Assembly (NCBI RefSeq): GCF_001708965.1
Contig: NZ_LVJW01000006.1
Location: 1,465,954 to 1,529,953, forward strand
Direction of reading: 5' to 3'
Origin: Candidatus Thiodiazotropha endoloripes
GTDB lineage: Bacteria; Pseudomonadota; Gammaproteobacteria; Chromatiales; Chromatiaceae
Length of the DNA: 64,000 nt
Part shown: piece after piece, positions 37,300-47,133 of the stretch
Layout: each line of letters starts with the position of its first letter
Numbering within the stretch: the stretch's first letter is position 1
Translations under genes and position numbers: made by a program
Notes under the pieces: generated by a model
Databases searched by the model: none
Told to the model about the DNA's origin: nothing
What the model saw: only the letters and a program-made list of their open reading frames with translations

Positions 37300-39073
37300 G
37301 ACACCAGATGGTTCCGGTATGTCGGGCAAGGAGCTCTATTTCCGGCTGCTGCAGCGGGTAAAACCCTACTGGAAGCAATTCGGCGGCGCCCTCTCGGCGA
37401 TGATCATTCTGGCGATGACCGAACCGCTGATCCCGATTCTGATGAAGCCGATGCTCGACGGCAGCTTCGTGGCGAAGGATCCGGACTATATCTTCTGGTC
37501 GCCGATCCTGCTGATTCTGCTGTTCACCGTGCGCGGGGTGATGAACTTCGTCACCAGTGTGGCGTTCGAGTGGGTTGCCGGCAAGGTTGTGCTGGATCTG
37601 CGCCGCTCGATGATCGAGCGGATTCTCACCATGGGAACCCCCTATTTCGACAGCAATGCCACCGGCACCCTGATCTCCAAGGTGACCTATAACGTCAATC
37701 AGGTGACCATGGCGGCGACCAAGGTGTTGACCACCATCGTCAAAGACACCATCGTGGTGATCGGCCTGATGGCCTACATGCTCTATCTGAACTGGATGCT
37801 GACCATGGTGATCTTTCTGGCGCTGCCGGTGATCGTGATTACCGTGCGACTGCTGGCGGTGCGGCTGCGCCGGGTCAACCGCTCTCTGCAGAGCACCATG
37901 GGGGTGATGACCCAGGTGCTGGAGGAGTCGGTGCGGGGCCATAAGGTGATCAAGATCTTCGAAGGCCGGCCCTATGAGCAGAAGCGCTTTCTGGAGCGGG
38001 CCAACTGGGTGCGCCGCTACAACATGAAGAGCAAGGTGGCTGGTTCCGCGCATATGCCCCTGGTGGAGATCGTCGGCGCGACGATGATTGCAGCACTGGT
38101 CTATGTGAGTACCCATGACACGGTATTGGGGGAGTTGACCATCGGTGGTTTCGTCTCACTGATGGCGGCCATCGGGCTACTCTTCTCACCCTTGAAACGA
38201 CTCACCGGGATCAACCAGCCGCTGCAGAAGGGGCTGGCTGCGGCTGAGACCGTATTCGGCCTGATCGACGAGCCCGCGGAGGCCGACGACGGCAAGTCGG
38301 AGCTGCAGCGGGTTGCCGGTCGGGTGACCTTCGAGTCCGTCTCCTTCCGCTATCCGAATATGGATAAGGATGCCCTCAAACCGATCAGTTTCGAGATTGC
38401 CCCGGGCAGCACGGTGGCGCTGGTGGGTCACTCAGGCGGTGGCAAGACTACCATCGCCAACCTGATTCCCCGCTTCTACAACCCAACCGGCGGGCGTATT
38501 CTGATCGATGAGGTCGACACCCAGGATCTCAGCCTGCTGAGTCTGCGCCGGCAGCTCTCCTATGTGGGGCAGGAGTCGGTACTGTTCGACGATACGGTGG
38601 CGGCCAACATCGCCTATGGTGCTCAGGGTGAACCCACCATGGAACAGATCAGGGAAGCGGCCAGAAGCGCCCATGCCCTGGAGTTCATCGAACGCCTGCC
38701 GGAGGGTTTCGATACCCGTATCGGTGAGGATGGTGTTCGCCTCTCCGGCGGGCAGCGTCAACGGCTGGCCATCGCCCGGGCGCTGATCAAGGATGCACCG
38801 ATTCTGTTGCTGGACGAGGCCACCTCGGCACTGGATACCGAGTCGGAAAGGCATGTACAGGCTGCCCTGCAGGCCCTGACCAGGGAGCGAACCACGCTGG
38901 TGATCGCCCATCGTCTCTCCACCATTCAGCATGCGGATAAGATCCTGGTGGTGCACGATGGTGAGTTGATTGAATCGGGCCGGCATCAAGAGCTGATCGA
39001 ACAGCAGGGTGCCTATTATCAACTCTGCCGTCACCAGTTCAGCGAGCAGTTCGACCGTGAGGAAGAGGGCTAG
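37289..39073 (+). CDS. msbA: Lipid A export ABC transporter MsbA
   Basis: Homodimeric ABC exporter that flips core-lipid A across the inner membrane. From the ATG at 37289 it has 594 residues: six transmembrane helices in the first 330 residues (with GAxMIAALVYV in helix 5-6) and an ATPase domain with Walker A GHSGGGKTT, Q-loop YVGQESVLFDD, signature LSGGQRQRLAIARAL and Walker B ILLLDEATSALD. The start could also be the ATG at 37319. It overlaps hldE by 11 bases and precedes waaA by 26 bases, so hldE-msbA-waaA is an operon. Confidence 0.96.
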   Translation: MASETPDGSGMSGKELYFRLLQRVKPYWKQFGGALSAMIILAMTEPLIPILMKPMLDGSFVAKDPDYIFWSPILLILLFTVRGVMNFVTSVAFEWVAGKVVLDLRRSMIERILTMGTPYFDSNATGTLISKVTYNVNQVTMAATKVLTTIVKDTIVVIGLMAYMLYLNWMLTMVIFLALPVIVITVRLLAVRLRRVNRSLQSTMGVMTQVLEESVRGHKVIKIFEGRPYEQKRFLERANWVRRYNMKSKVAGSAHMPLVEIVGATMIAALVYVSTHDTVLGELTIGGFVSLMAAIGLLFSPLKRLTGINQPLQKGLAAAETVFGLIDEPAEADDGKSELQRVAGRVTFESVSFRYPNMDKDALKPISFEIAPGSTVALVGHSGGGKTTIANLIPRFYNPTGGRILIDEVDTQDLSLLSLRRQLSYVGQESVLFDDTVAANIAYGAQGEPTMEQIREAARSAHALEFIERLPEGFDTRIGEDGVRLSGGQRQRLAIARALIKDAPILLLDEATSALDTESERHVQAALQALTRERTTLVIAHRLSTIQHADKILVVHDGELIESGRHQELIEQQGAYYQLCRHQFSEQFDREEEG

Positions 39074-39099
39074 TCTGTACGTCTTGAGCGCTGGTTGTT

Positions 39100-40368
39100 A
39101 TGCGATACCTTTATACACTACTGCTGATGCTGCTGGCGCCGATCTATCCGTTGCGGCTCTTCTGGCGGGCGCGTAAGGCGCCGGCCTACCGGGAGCGTTG
39201 GCTGGAACGATTCGGTGTTTTCGATCCCCCGGAAGGCCAGGAGGGGATCTGGATCCATGCGGTATCGGTGGGTGAGGTACAGGCGATTGCGCCCCTGGTG
39301 GGCCGCTTGCTCGACCGCTATCCGGATCACCCTTTGCTGATCACCACCACCACCCCAACCGGCGCCGACCGGGTCAAAGCCCTGTTCGGTAGCGATGTGT
39401 CCCATCGCTATGCGCCGGTCGATCTGCCCTGGGTGGTGCAACGCTACCTGCAGGCCTACCGACCCAGGCTGCTGATCCTGGTTGAGACCGAGATCTGGCC
39501 CAATCTGATCTACCACGCCAAGCGGGAGAAGATCCCGACCCTGTTGGCGAATGCCCGCATGTCGGTCCGTTCCGCCCGGGGTTATCACAAACTGGCCGGA
39601 CTGACCCGACAGGCGCTGCGCAATCTGACCCTGATCGCTCCCCATGCGGAGGCGGATGCGGAGCGCTTCCATACCCTGGGCGCCCGGCCGGAGCAGCTGG
39701 AGGTGATCGGCAGCATCAAATATGACATCCACCTGCCCGGCAGTCTGCTGGAGCGGGCTGATGTGTTGCGCAGAGAGTGGGGCGCCGCCCGGCCGGTGTG
39801 GATTGCCGCCAGTACCCACGAGGGGGAGGATGAGCTGGTGCTGCAGGCCCACATGGAGGTGCGTCGGCATATCGGTGATGCACTGCTGGTGGTGGTGCCG
39901 CGCCATCCGGAACGTTTTGAGCGGGTGGCGCAGCTGGTTGAGGAGTCCGGCTTTTCGCTGGTCAGGCGGAGCGAGCAAACCGCCTGCGATGAAGAGACCG
40001 GGGTCTTCCTGGGCGATACCATGGGAGAGCTGACCCTCTTTATCGGTGCCTCGGATGCGGCCTTTATCGGTGGCAGTCTGGTGCCCCATGGCGGGCACAA
40101 TATCCTTGAGGCCGCCGCCCAGGGGGTTGCGGTGGTGTTCGGTCCTCACATGTTCAACTTCAATGAGATCAAGACGTTGTTCATGCAGCAGCAGGCCGCA
40201 GTTGAAGTTGCTTCAGCCGAAGCCCTGGCGGAGCAGGTCACCCAGTGGTTGAGCGATGCCAGTGAGCGTAGCCGGGTCGGTGAGGCGGGGCGGGAGCTGG
40301 TGGACAAAAACCGGGGCGCGCTGGATCGGCTGACCCGTTTGATTGAGCAGTTGCTCGATAATTACTGA
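39100..40368 (+). CDS. waaA: 3-deoxy-D-manno-octulosonic acid transferase WaaA (KdtA)
   Basis: Membrane-bound GT30 enzyme that attaches Kdo residues to lipid IVA. It has 422 residues with an N-terminal anchor (about 4-20), WIHAVSVGEVQAIAPLVGRLL (catalytic Glu), ITTTTPTGADRVKALF, ETEIWPNLIYHAKREKIP, and the donor-site region FIGGSLVPHGGHNILEAAAQGVAVVFGPH. All are typical of WaaA. It is the third gene of the hldE-msbA-waaA operon. The 237 bases downstream hold no gene. Confidence 0.96.
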   Translation: MRYLYTLLLMLLAPIYPLRLFWRARKAPAYRERWLERFGVFDPPEGQEGIWIHAVSVGEVQAIAPLVGRLLDRYPDHPLLITTTTPTGADRVKALFGSDVSHRYAPVDLPWVVQRYLQAYRPRLLILVETEIWPNLIYHAKREKIPTLLANARMSVRSARGYHKLAGLTRQALRNLTLIAPHAEADAERFHTLGARPEQLEVIGSIKYDIHLPGSLLERADVLRREWGAARPVWIAASTHEGEDELVLQAHMEVRRHIGDALLVVVPRHPERFERVAQLVEESGFSLVRRSEQTACDEETGVFLGDTMGELTLFIGASDAAFIGGSLVPHGGHNILEAAAQGVAVVFGPHMFNFNEIKTLFMQQQAAVEVASAEALAEQVTQWLSDASERSRVGEAGRELVDKNRGALDRLTRLIEQLLDNY

Positions 40369-40605
40369 TTTTAATCGCCATATCGCTGCTGATGACTGCA
40401 ATTTCCCAAAATATAATTAATTTGCTGTTCAAGCCACGCCACATAAACCTTTTCACTCTGTCGTGATACGGGGATTCAGTGCCGACCTGCCGGTGTTTAA
40501 ATCGCGACCGGTTTCACAGCTGTTGTCTTATACTTCCTCTAGAACTTGAATAGTATGCCTCTCTCTTGAGTCTTCAGGGACGACGCGAACCCATGAGATC
40601 CCTGA

Positions 40606-41640
40606 ATGAAAAAGATTCTCAAACCCAACAAGCGCCTGCTTCTCAGCCAGTTACTCTGGAAAAAACGCCTCAATAAACAGCAGTTGCCCCACGCGGGTTA
40701 CATGGGTAATGGCGGCGATATCCATCTGGTGCTGGGGGTCGATGGCACCGGTATCAGCCACTTCGTGCAGCTACTCTCACAGTCGCTGCCTGAGAATCAC
40801 TACATCCACCATCCCCTGGTGAAGTTCGAGCCCAAGCTGACCCTCTCCAATCACGGGGAGAGGCTGGCGATGCCCTATCAGAAGGTTTTGACGGCAGACC
40901 ATCCGATGAGCCGGGTCTATCGGATTTACGTCGAAAGAGAGCAGGCAGAGAAACGATACGATCTGATGGCAGAGGATAGGGAGGCTCCCCCGGATCCCAT
41001 CCTGATTCTCAAGGAGAGCCACGGCCTACTGGCCACAGAAGCCCTGTTACGGGAGTTGAAATGCCACTGTCTGTTGTATCTCAGTGACCCGGTTCTGCTG
41101 GCGGAGCAGATGTTCTCCAAAGAGGGTATGGAGACCGCCTATCTCGACTTCGAGAGTGAAGCGGTGATGGATCCCGCTTTTCTGAAGCGCTTTCTTGCCA
41201 AGGATCTTCGCCCGGCGCTGCATGCCTACAAACTGATTCAGCGCCTCTCCTCCAGGCGTCAACGCCGGGTGCAGATGAAGATCTTCACCATCGCGTTGAT
41301 TCAGCATATGTTTCGCATGCTGGCGGCCCGCTATCCTGAGCTGGCGACATTGGTCGATGCCGCCGTCATCGAAGATGATCCCAAGCGTCTGGAGTTTCCG
41401 CTGGTCAACTGGCTTGGTCCGGAAAACCTCCACTGCGCAACCCGTGTGATCGGTAACTCAACCTTTACCCAGGAGGGGCAGCAGGCGCTTCGCTGGACCC
41501 GCTCCTGGCCGGAATCGATCACCAGTTTTGAAGCCCTCTCCAACAAGGATGTGAAGCTCGCCTACAAGCTGCTCATCGACCACCATCTGATGAGTGATGA
41601 GTCGAAGCGTAAAACCTGGGCTGGGAAATCGGTTGCCTAG
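40606..41640 (+). CDS. Unknown protein with P-loop-like motif near LPS genes
   Basis: A 344-residue soluble protein that I do not recognise. Residues about 43-55 read LVLGVDGTGISHF, which resembles a phosphate-binding loop of sulfotransferase or kinase folds, with ILILKESHGLLATEALL and CHCLLYLSDPVLLAEQMF (possible 3'-phosphate-binding strand) further on. The second half is helical and basic. Position right after waaA suggests a role in LPS or surface glycan decoration, for example as a sulfotransferase-like enzyme. That is a guess. A Basic N-terminus (KKILKPNKRLLL) may contact the membrane. Confidence 0.55.
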   Translation: MKKILKPNKRLLLSQLLWKKRLNKQQLPHAGYMGNGGDIHLVLGVDGTGISHFVQLLSQSLPENHYIHHPLVKFEPKLTLSNHGERLAMPYQKVLTADHPMSRVYRIYVEREQAEKRYDLMAEDREAPPDPILILKESHGLLATEALLRELKCHCLLYLSDPVLLAEQMFSKEGMETAYLDFESEAVMDPAFLKRFLAKDLRPALHAYKLIQRLSSRRQRRVQMKIFTIALIQHMFRMLAARYPELATLVDAAVIEDDPKRLEFPLVNWLGPENLHCATRVIGNSTFTQEGQQALRWTRSWPESITSFEALSNKDVKLAYKLLIDHHLMSDESKRKTWAGKSVA

Positions 41641-41736
41641 GTTTCGCTGATCAGCGTCAATGCTTACTACATAGTTCTTCAGTGTCGGATAGATCACTCC
41701 GTAACCAACAGCATGTGAATGTAAATGAGAGAGTAG

Positions 41737-41778
41737 CTCCCCTCTCCCCTTGCGGGAGAGGGGCCGGGGGAGAGGGGG
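41737..41778. repeat. GC-rich REP-like hairpin
   Basis: Sequence of the CCCCTCTCCCC/GGGAGAGGGG type followed by a second G-rich arm. It belongs to the same family as the elements at 41.9-42.4 kb, 56-57.5 kb, 60.2-60.4 kb and 62.7-64 kb. Confidence 0.8.
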
Positions 41779-41857
41779 ATAATCCATTACCACCCCAATC
41801 AATCTAAATAATCCCCAATACAAAGATTGATGGATGAGTGCAGTTAAACTTCAATTG

Positions 41858-42626
41858 CATCAAATGCTTGATGCTCACCCTCTCCCCAACCCCTCTCCCA
41901 TCAAGGGAGAGGGGCTATCAAGCAGTTCTGGCCGGGTGTTTGCGGTGATTGGTATCCATTGGCAGCCAATTATTGGAATCCTAACAAAACCAAAGCGGGT
42001 CAATCCGGATCATAGATCGATCTCCATGAGCGTCTTCGCCGCGATGCGAGTCTCTGAGGGGTAGCCGTAGGCACTATTGATGTAACGAACGCCTTTGATC
42101 TTCACGCTCCGATGCATCAAATGCTTGATGCTCACCCTCTCCCCAACCCCTCTCCCATCAAGGGAGAGGGGCTATCAAGCGGTTTTTGCCGGGTGTTTGC
42201 GGTGATTGGTATCCATTGGCAGCCAATTGTTGGAATCCTAAAAAAACCAAAGGGAGATAATCCGTATCATTGGTCGATCTCAAGGAGCATCTTCGCCGCG
42301 ATGCGGGTCTCTTATGGATAGCCGAAGGTACTATTGATGTAGCGAACACCTTTGATCTTCATGCTCAGATGCATCAAATGCTTGATGCTCACCCTCTCCC
42401 CAACCCCTCTCCCATCAAGGGAGAGGGGCTATCAAGCAGTTCTGGCCGGGCGTTTGCGGTGATTGGTATCCATTGGCAGCCAATTATTGGAATCCTAAAA
42501 AAACCAAAGCGGGTCAATCCGGATCATAGATCGATCTCAAGCAGCACCTTCGCCGCGATGCGGGTCTCTGAGGGGTAGCCGAAGGCATTATTGATGTAGC
42601 GAACGCCTTTGATCTTCACGCTCCGG
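41858..42626. repeat. Three tandem copies of a 256-bp unit with a gene 3' end and a hairpin
   Basis: Copies begin at 41858, 42114 and 42371 (each starts GCATCAAATGCTTGATGCTC). Each holds a CCCTCTCCC hairpin, about 100 bases of spacer, and about 100 bases that on the minus strand encode the last 33 residues of the phosphoesterase at 42524. The third copy is the true gene end. Copy 1 keeps an intact frame ending in EIDL; copy 2 has a stop after FGYP. This region also explains the 880-base gap between the genes at 41640 and 42524. Confidence 0.9.
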
Positions 42627-43282
42627 TTGACATGACTGTGGCCGTAGATATGGATATCTGAGTCGAGGGCGCGAACCTGCTGATCGAGCTGCGGGCTGCC
42701 CAGCACCGGGTAGATGTCGCGAAACCGGTGGGGAATGAAATCCGGCATTACATCGATGCGGGGCAGAAAGTGGGAGAAAGTGATCACTCGCTCGGACGAG
42801 TGAGCCAGCTGGAGCTTGTTTTTACCCAGAAAGAACCGATTTTGCGCCTCCGGAGTCTCCAGTGACTCGGGCCATTTGCAGTGGCTGAAATCCATCCACT
42901 TACCCAACAGGGTATCGCTCATGGTGCCGAAACTGAGGTCGTACCAGGAGAAGAGCGGAACGATGCTGGTGCCGTTGAGACGCTTGGGTTCGGTGATCAC
43001 CTGATGCTGCTGCGCCAACTCAAGCAGCTTGAAAAATTTCTCAATGGAGTCGGCGAGGGAGTCTTTGCGAACCCAGATATCGTGGTTGCCGGGAACGTAG
43101 AAAACCGCTTTGAATTTCCGCATCAGCTGATCAAAACAGCGGGCGATAAGGGCCTCCGAGTCCGAAATGTCGCCAGCCAGAATCAGACAGTCATCGAGAT
43201 AGTCCGAGTCGGAGAGATTGGCGATCCACTGCTCATTCACCGCAAAGTCGATGTGGATGTCTGAGACGGTGAAAATCCTCAT
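42524..43282 (-). CDS. Calcineurin-like metallophosphoesterase
   Basis: A 252-residue metallophosphoesterase. The dimetal motifs are complete: FTVSDIHIDF (DxH, about 4-13), LILAGDISD (GD), VFYVPGNHDIW (GNHD), TFSHFLPR, and IHIYGHSHVNRS (GHxH). Substrate unknown; relatives act on nucleotides, phosphoproteins or phospholipids. Its 3' end, coding for the last 33 residues, is duplicated twice downstream in the tandem repeat, with diverged residues in the copies. Confidence 0.9.
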   Translation of the reverse strand: MRIFTVSDIHIDFAVNEQWIANLSDSDYLDDCLILAGDISDSEALIARCFDQLMRKFKAVFYVPGNHDIWVRKDSLADSIEKFFKLLELAQQHQVITEPKRLNGTSIVPLFSWYDLSFGTMSDTLLGKWMDFSHCKWPESLETPEAQNRFFLGKNKLQLAHSSERVITFSHFLPRIDVMPDFIPHRFRDIYPVLGSPQLDQQVRALDSDIHIYGHSHVNRSVKIKGVRYINNAFGYPSETRIAAKVLLEIDL

Positions 43283-43316
43283 CTAACGCTTACTGTTGCC
43301 GCTGCCAATCCCAATG

Positions 43317-45065
43317 CTACGGAAAGGTGACCGGTGGCGGTTTCACCCCGGTGCCGGTGGTATCCGCTACGATCTGCTGTGCCAGGGACTGTCCCAGCTG
43401 TTGAGCTTTGGTTTGACTCATCTCATCGGCCGCACTGCCATCCCCCTCTTCCTGCTTCATATAGAGGGTCTGGGTGGGGAAGGCGAACTCGACCTCCAGT
43501 CCCTGGGCGAGGCGCAGGATGTCGAGCATGAAACGGTGGCGTTCGCGCAATTCGGTATTCCACTCCGGCGTCTCCCAGAAGACATACAGCAGCACATCCA
43601 GGGAGGAGGCGGCGAACTCATTCAGGTAGACATGGTAGTAGTCCTTGCGCATATAGGGGTGCTGACGTACCAGCTCCCGAACTCCTTCGCAGAAGGCCTC
43701 GATACGATCCGGCGGGGTGTCGTAGGTGAGGGAGAGTTTGCAGGAGAGGCGGCGATAGCGTCGCTCTCCCATGTTATCCACCGTGGCGGTGATGAACTTG
43801 GAGTTGGGTACCGTCACCACCGAGTTGTAGAAGGTGCGTATCCGGGTGCTGCGAAAGCCGATCCGTTCAACACTTCCCTCCACTCCGTCGACGATGATCC
43901 AGTCACCTACGGAGAAGGTGCGATCCATCAGCACGGTGACCGAGCCGAACAGATTCTGCACCATATCCTTGGCCGCCAAGGCGAAGGCCAGACCACCAAG
44001 GCCGAGACCCGCCAGCAGGCTGGAGATATCCACGTTGAGGTTGTCGGCGATGAAGACAAAGCCGATCACCGTAACGAATATCTTCAAGGTGCGGGGGATC
44101 AGCGGTACCAGGGCATCATCCAGTTTGTTTTCGGTGAGCTGGGCCCGTTTATGCAGAAACGCCGAGACCAGATCCACCAGGCGATAGGCTGCCCACACCC
44201 CGGAGATGCTGGCGAGAAACTTCACCGCAACCAGCAGTATCAGCATGACGTTTTCCGTCAGCCCCATCAGGTTGATGCCGCTCCACCAGATCAGCGCCAT
44301 GGCCATCAGTCCAAGCGGGCGCAGGATATCGTCGGAGATCTCTTTGAACTCCTGGTGCTTGGTCTGATTGCGCCAGCGGCGTACCCCGCTGCGCAGGAAA
44401 AAGGAGAGCAGCTTGTCTGCCACCACGCCCAACAGGATAGTGAACAGCAGGCCCAGCCACTGCCAGTTGGGCAGCAGAAAGGTGGCCGCCTTGAAGGAGG
44501 CGGGTATCTGCTGACGAAAGCGGATATGCCAGGGTATTTTGCTCGACTCCGCCTGTTTGCCGTCGACCCTTTGGGTCTCGGCCACCTCATCCATAATCGC
44601 CGGCAGCTGGCTGATGGTGTTCTGGTCGAACAGCCAGGCACCGGACCCGGTGCGGGCAATACGGATGTCGCCGTGTTCATAGCTGTGAAACAGATAGGTG
44701 GGGCCATCGCTTTGGTTCGGAACCTTTTTCAGATCGACCACCCGGGTTCGATCCATCACCTCGATCAACATCCAGGCCAGGTCACTCCCTTGCTCCTTTC
44801 TCACCAACGAATTGATGGCCGACAGATCCAGAGTGGTGATCGCTGCCTCGATCCGTTCCGGAGCGCCCCGCTTGATGTCGTTCATGGCATGGAGAAAGGT
44901 CTCCATGGTGGCGCGGGGGGATTTGAGGGTTTGCGGGACTGCGGCCGGTTTGGTTTCTGATTGTTCCGTGTCAGCGTTGGCCTTTGTCTCTTCTGCCCAC
45001 AGAGGTTGTGAAAACAGGCTCAGCAACAGGACAAACAGCAAGCTTGGATTGTTTTTAAAACGCAT
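43317..45065 (-). CDS. MscS-family mechanosensitive channel with extended N-terminus
   Basis: A 582-residue inner-membrane channel that releases osmolytes under hypo-osmotic shock. It has a cleavable signal peptide (1-24), a periplasmic domain (about 25-190), then about five membrane helices, with the pore helix region SSLLAGLGLGGLAFALAAKDMVQNLFGSV and the beta domain FSVGDWIIVDGVEGSVERIGFRSTRIRTF. The C-terminal vestibule domain is present. It is one of the larger MscS-like types. It shares a strand with the phosphoesterase gene 34 bases downstream. Confidence 0.92.
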   Translation of the reverse strand: MRFKNNPSLLFVLLLSLFSQPLWAEETKANADTEQSETKPAAVPQTLKSPRATMETFLHAMNDIKRGAPERIEAAITTLDLSAINSLVRKEQGSDLAWMLIEVMDRTRVVDLKKVPNQSDGPTYLFHSYEHGDIRIARTGSGAWLFDQNTISQLPAIMDEVAETQRVDGKQAESSKIPWHIRFRQQIPASFKAATFLLPNWQWLGLLFTILLGVVADKLLSFFLRSGVRRWRNQTKHQEFKEISDDILRPLGLMAMALIWWSGINLMGLTENVMLILLVAVKFLASISGVWAAYRLVDLVSAFLHKRAQLTENKLDDALVPLIPRTLKIFVTVIGFVFIADNLNVDISSLLAGLGLGGLAFALAAKDMVQNLFGSVTVLMDRTFSVGDWIIVDGVEGSVERIGFRSTRIRTFYNSVVTVPNSKFITATVDNMGERRYRRLSCKLSLTYDTPPDRIEAFCEGVRELVRQHPYMRKDYYHVYLNEFAASSLDVLLYVFWETPEWNTELRERHRFMLDILRLAQGLEVEFAFPTQTLYMKQEEGDGSAADEMSQTKAQQLGQSLAQQIVADTTGTGVKPPPVTFP

Positions 45066-45457
45066 GGTCTTGAGATGCTATTGAGGTTGATGTTGCGCGC
45101 TAGTTTAACCCAATGCGTATGGCTGATCATGGGGATTTTGTGACAACAAATCGTCTCCCCGGGCTGACTGGAAACGTTATAGGTCAGGGGGCGATGTGGC
45201 TGGCAAGGGCTTCAAATACAAACGCTTCCTGACTGACTGGAATCAAGTTCCTAATCCACAGGCCGATAAAAAGGTATGAAACTTCGGGTCAGTCCGAGCA
45301 GGAGCCGCAAGCCCAGTCGGTACGAACCGATCGAAACCGCACCACGCCATTCTCCAGGAGGGTGCACCACCAGACCCCCGTAGGTTGTAGTTTCATCCAA
45401 TGCTGATCATTGGCTGTGATGGTTTGTCGCATCCGCTTTGCATCCGAGGAGGTTGAA

Positions 45458-46984
45458 ATGAGTGGTTCAGAATCGTCGATCCAGAATTTTCTGCTGGCTA
45501 CCCTGGAGATCTTCTCCGTCATACTGTTGGTGGTGTTGACCCTGATCCTGGTGGCGGTGATCGTCACCTACATCTTCGATATCACCCAGACCAAGACAGC
45601 GATTCGGAGAAATTATCCGGTCATCGGTCATTTTCGCTACTTCTTTGAACATCTTGGTGAGTTTTTTCGCCAATACTTCTTTGCCATGGACCGGGAGGAG
45701 CTGCCGTTCAACCGGGCCCAGCGCAGCTGGGTTTATCGGGCCGGCAAGAATCTGCCCAACACGGTGGCGTTCGGCTCCACCCGGGATATCCGACGCCCCG
45801 GTTCGATCCTGTTCGTCAACTGCCCCTTCCCGACCCTGGGTGAGGATGCGGTGCCGCCAGGCCCGGTGACCATTGGTGAGGATTGCCAACACCCCTACAC
45901 CACGGCTTCCCTGTTCAACATCTCCGGGATGAGCTACGGTGCGCTTTCCAAACCTGCCGTGCTGGCCCTCTCCATGGGTGCCAAGCGTGCCGGCTGCTGG
46001 ATGAACACCGGCGAGGGGGCGGTCTCTCCCTACCATCTGGAGGGGGGTGCCGACATCGTTTTTCAGATCGGTACGGCCAAGAACGGTGTGCGGGATCTGG
46101 CCGGCAACCTGAATGATGACAAATTGAAGGAAGCGGCCGCACTGCCCCAGGTGAAGATGTTTGAGATCAAACTGAGCCAGGGGGCGAAGCCGGGTAAAGG
46201 GGGGATTCTGCCGGCAAAGAAGGTGACCGAAGAGATCGCCGAGATTCGTGGTATTCCGCCGGGCAAGGATGCGATCAGCCCGAATCGCCATCCCGATATC
46301 CGCAGCAGCAGCGATCTGCTGGATATGATCGAACGGGTGCGCCGGGTGACCGGCAAGCCGGTGGGTTTCAAGACGGTGATCGGCGGTCCTCAATGGCTCG
46401 ACAGTCTGTTCGATGAAATTAACAAGCGGGGTGCATCCTCCGCCCCCGACTTCATTACCCTCGACGGCAGTGATGGGGGAACCGGTGCGGCACCCATGCC
46501 GTTGATCGATGCGGTCGGGCTCTCCCTCAGAGAGAGTCTCTACATCCTGGTGGATCGGCTCAATGCCCATGGTCTGCGGGATCGGGTCAAGGTGGTCGCT
46601 TCCGGTAAGCTGATCACCCCGGCGGATGTGGCCTGGGCGCTCTGTGTCGGGGCCGATTTCATTACCTCCGCACGGGGTTTCATGTTTGCCCTGGGTTGTA
46701 TCCAGGCGCTTCAGTGCAACAAGAACAGTTGTCCCACCGGCATTACAACCCATGATCCCAAACTACAGAAAGGCCTGGTGCCTGAGGTGAAGGCGGACCG
46801 TGTGGCCAACTATGTCACTAATCTGGTGCATGAGGTTGGAGTCATCGCCCACTCCTGTGGGGTGAAGTCGGCTCGGGATCTACGTCGTCAGCACGCTCGT
46901 ATCGTCACCGCAGATGGGCCATCGGTGGCGCTGGATGAGCGATTTCCTCCGGTGAATCCGTCCCGGGAAGAAGTTGTCAGTTGA
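45458..46984 (+). CDS. FMN-binding glutamate-synthase-like protein
   Basis: A 508-residue membrane-anchored protein with a central glutamate-synthase (GltB) FMN barrel. The start at 45458 follows GAGGAGG by 5 bases. An N-terminal membrane helix (about 16-40) is followed by the barrel: GMSYGALSKPAVLALSMGAK, GEGAVSPYHLEGGADIVFQIG, SPNRHPDIRSSSDLLDMI, and FITLDGSDGGTGAAP. A Cys cluster (CIQALQCNKNSCPTG) matches the 3Fe-4S site of glutamate synthase. The glutaminase domain is absent, so true glutamate synthase is unlikely; the family role is unknown. Confidence 0.9.
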   Translation: MSGSESSIQNFLLATLEIFSVILLVVLTLILVAVIVTYIFDITQTKTAIRRNYPVIGHFRYFFEHLGEFFRQYFFAMDREELPFNRAQRSWVYRAGKNLPNTVAFGSTRDIRRPGSILFVNCPFPTLGEDAVPPGPVTIGEDCQHPYTTASLFNISGMSYGALSKPAVLALSMGAKRAGCWMNTGEGAVSPYHLEGGADIVFQIGTAKNGVRDLAGNLNDDKLKEAAALPQVKMFEIKLSQGAKPGKGGILPAKKVTEEIAEIRGIPPGKDAISPNRHPDIRSSSDLLDMIERVRRVTGKPVGFKTVIGGPQWLDSLFDEINKRGASSAPDFITLDGSDGGTGAAPMPLIDAVGLSLRESLYILVDRLNAHGLRDRVKVVASGKLITPADVAWALCVGADFITSARGFMFALGCIQALQCNKNSCPTGITTHDPKLQKGLVPEVKADRVANYVTNLVHEVGVIAHSCGVKSARDLRRQHARIVTADGPSVALDERFPPVNPSREEVVS

Positions 46985-47133
46985 GGTTGATTCTGCCATG
47001 GATGGCGAAGAGGGATCAGTCCGCAAATGAAAGCGAAAAACGCAAACAGTGCACTCTCTCTAATACGTATTTCATCATGGTGATTCCGGTGCAGGCTGGG
47101 ATTCAGGAGCCACCACAAGGATGGATTGCAGAG

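Noticed and set aside
43296..44960. 554-codon open frame on the plus strand
   Set aside because: It is antisense to the MscS channel gene, has low-complexity His/Gln/Gly-rich composition, and shows no domain. It is a by-product of GC-rich codon use.
46985..47133. Insertion-sequence end or extra attC next to the 3' end of intI
   Set aside because: The sequence has a short stretch like common dispersed intergenic repeats, but no inverted ends, target duplication or attC plan.
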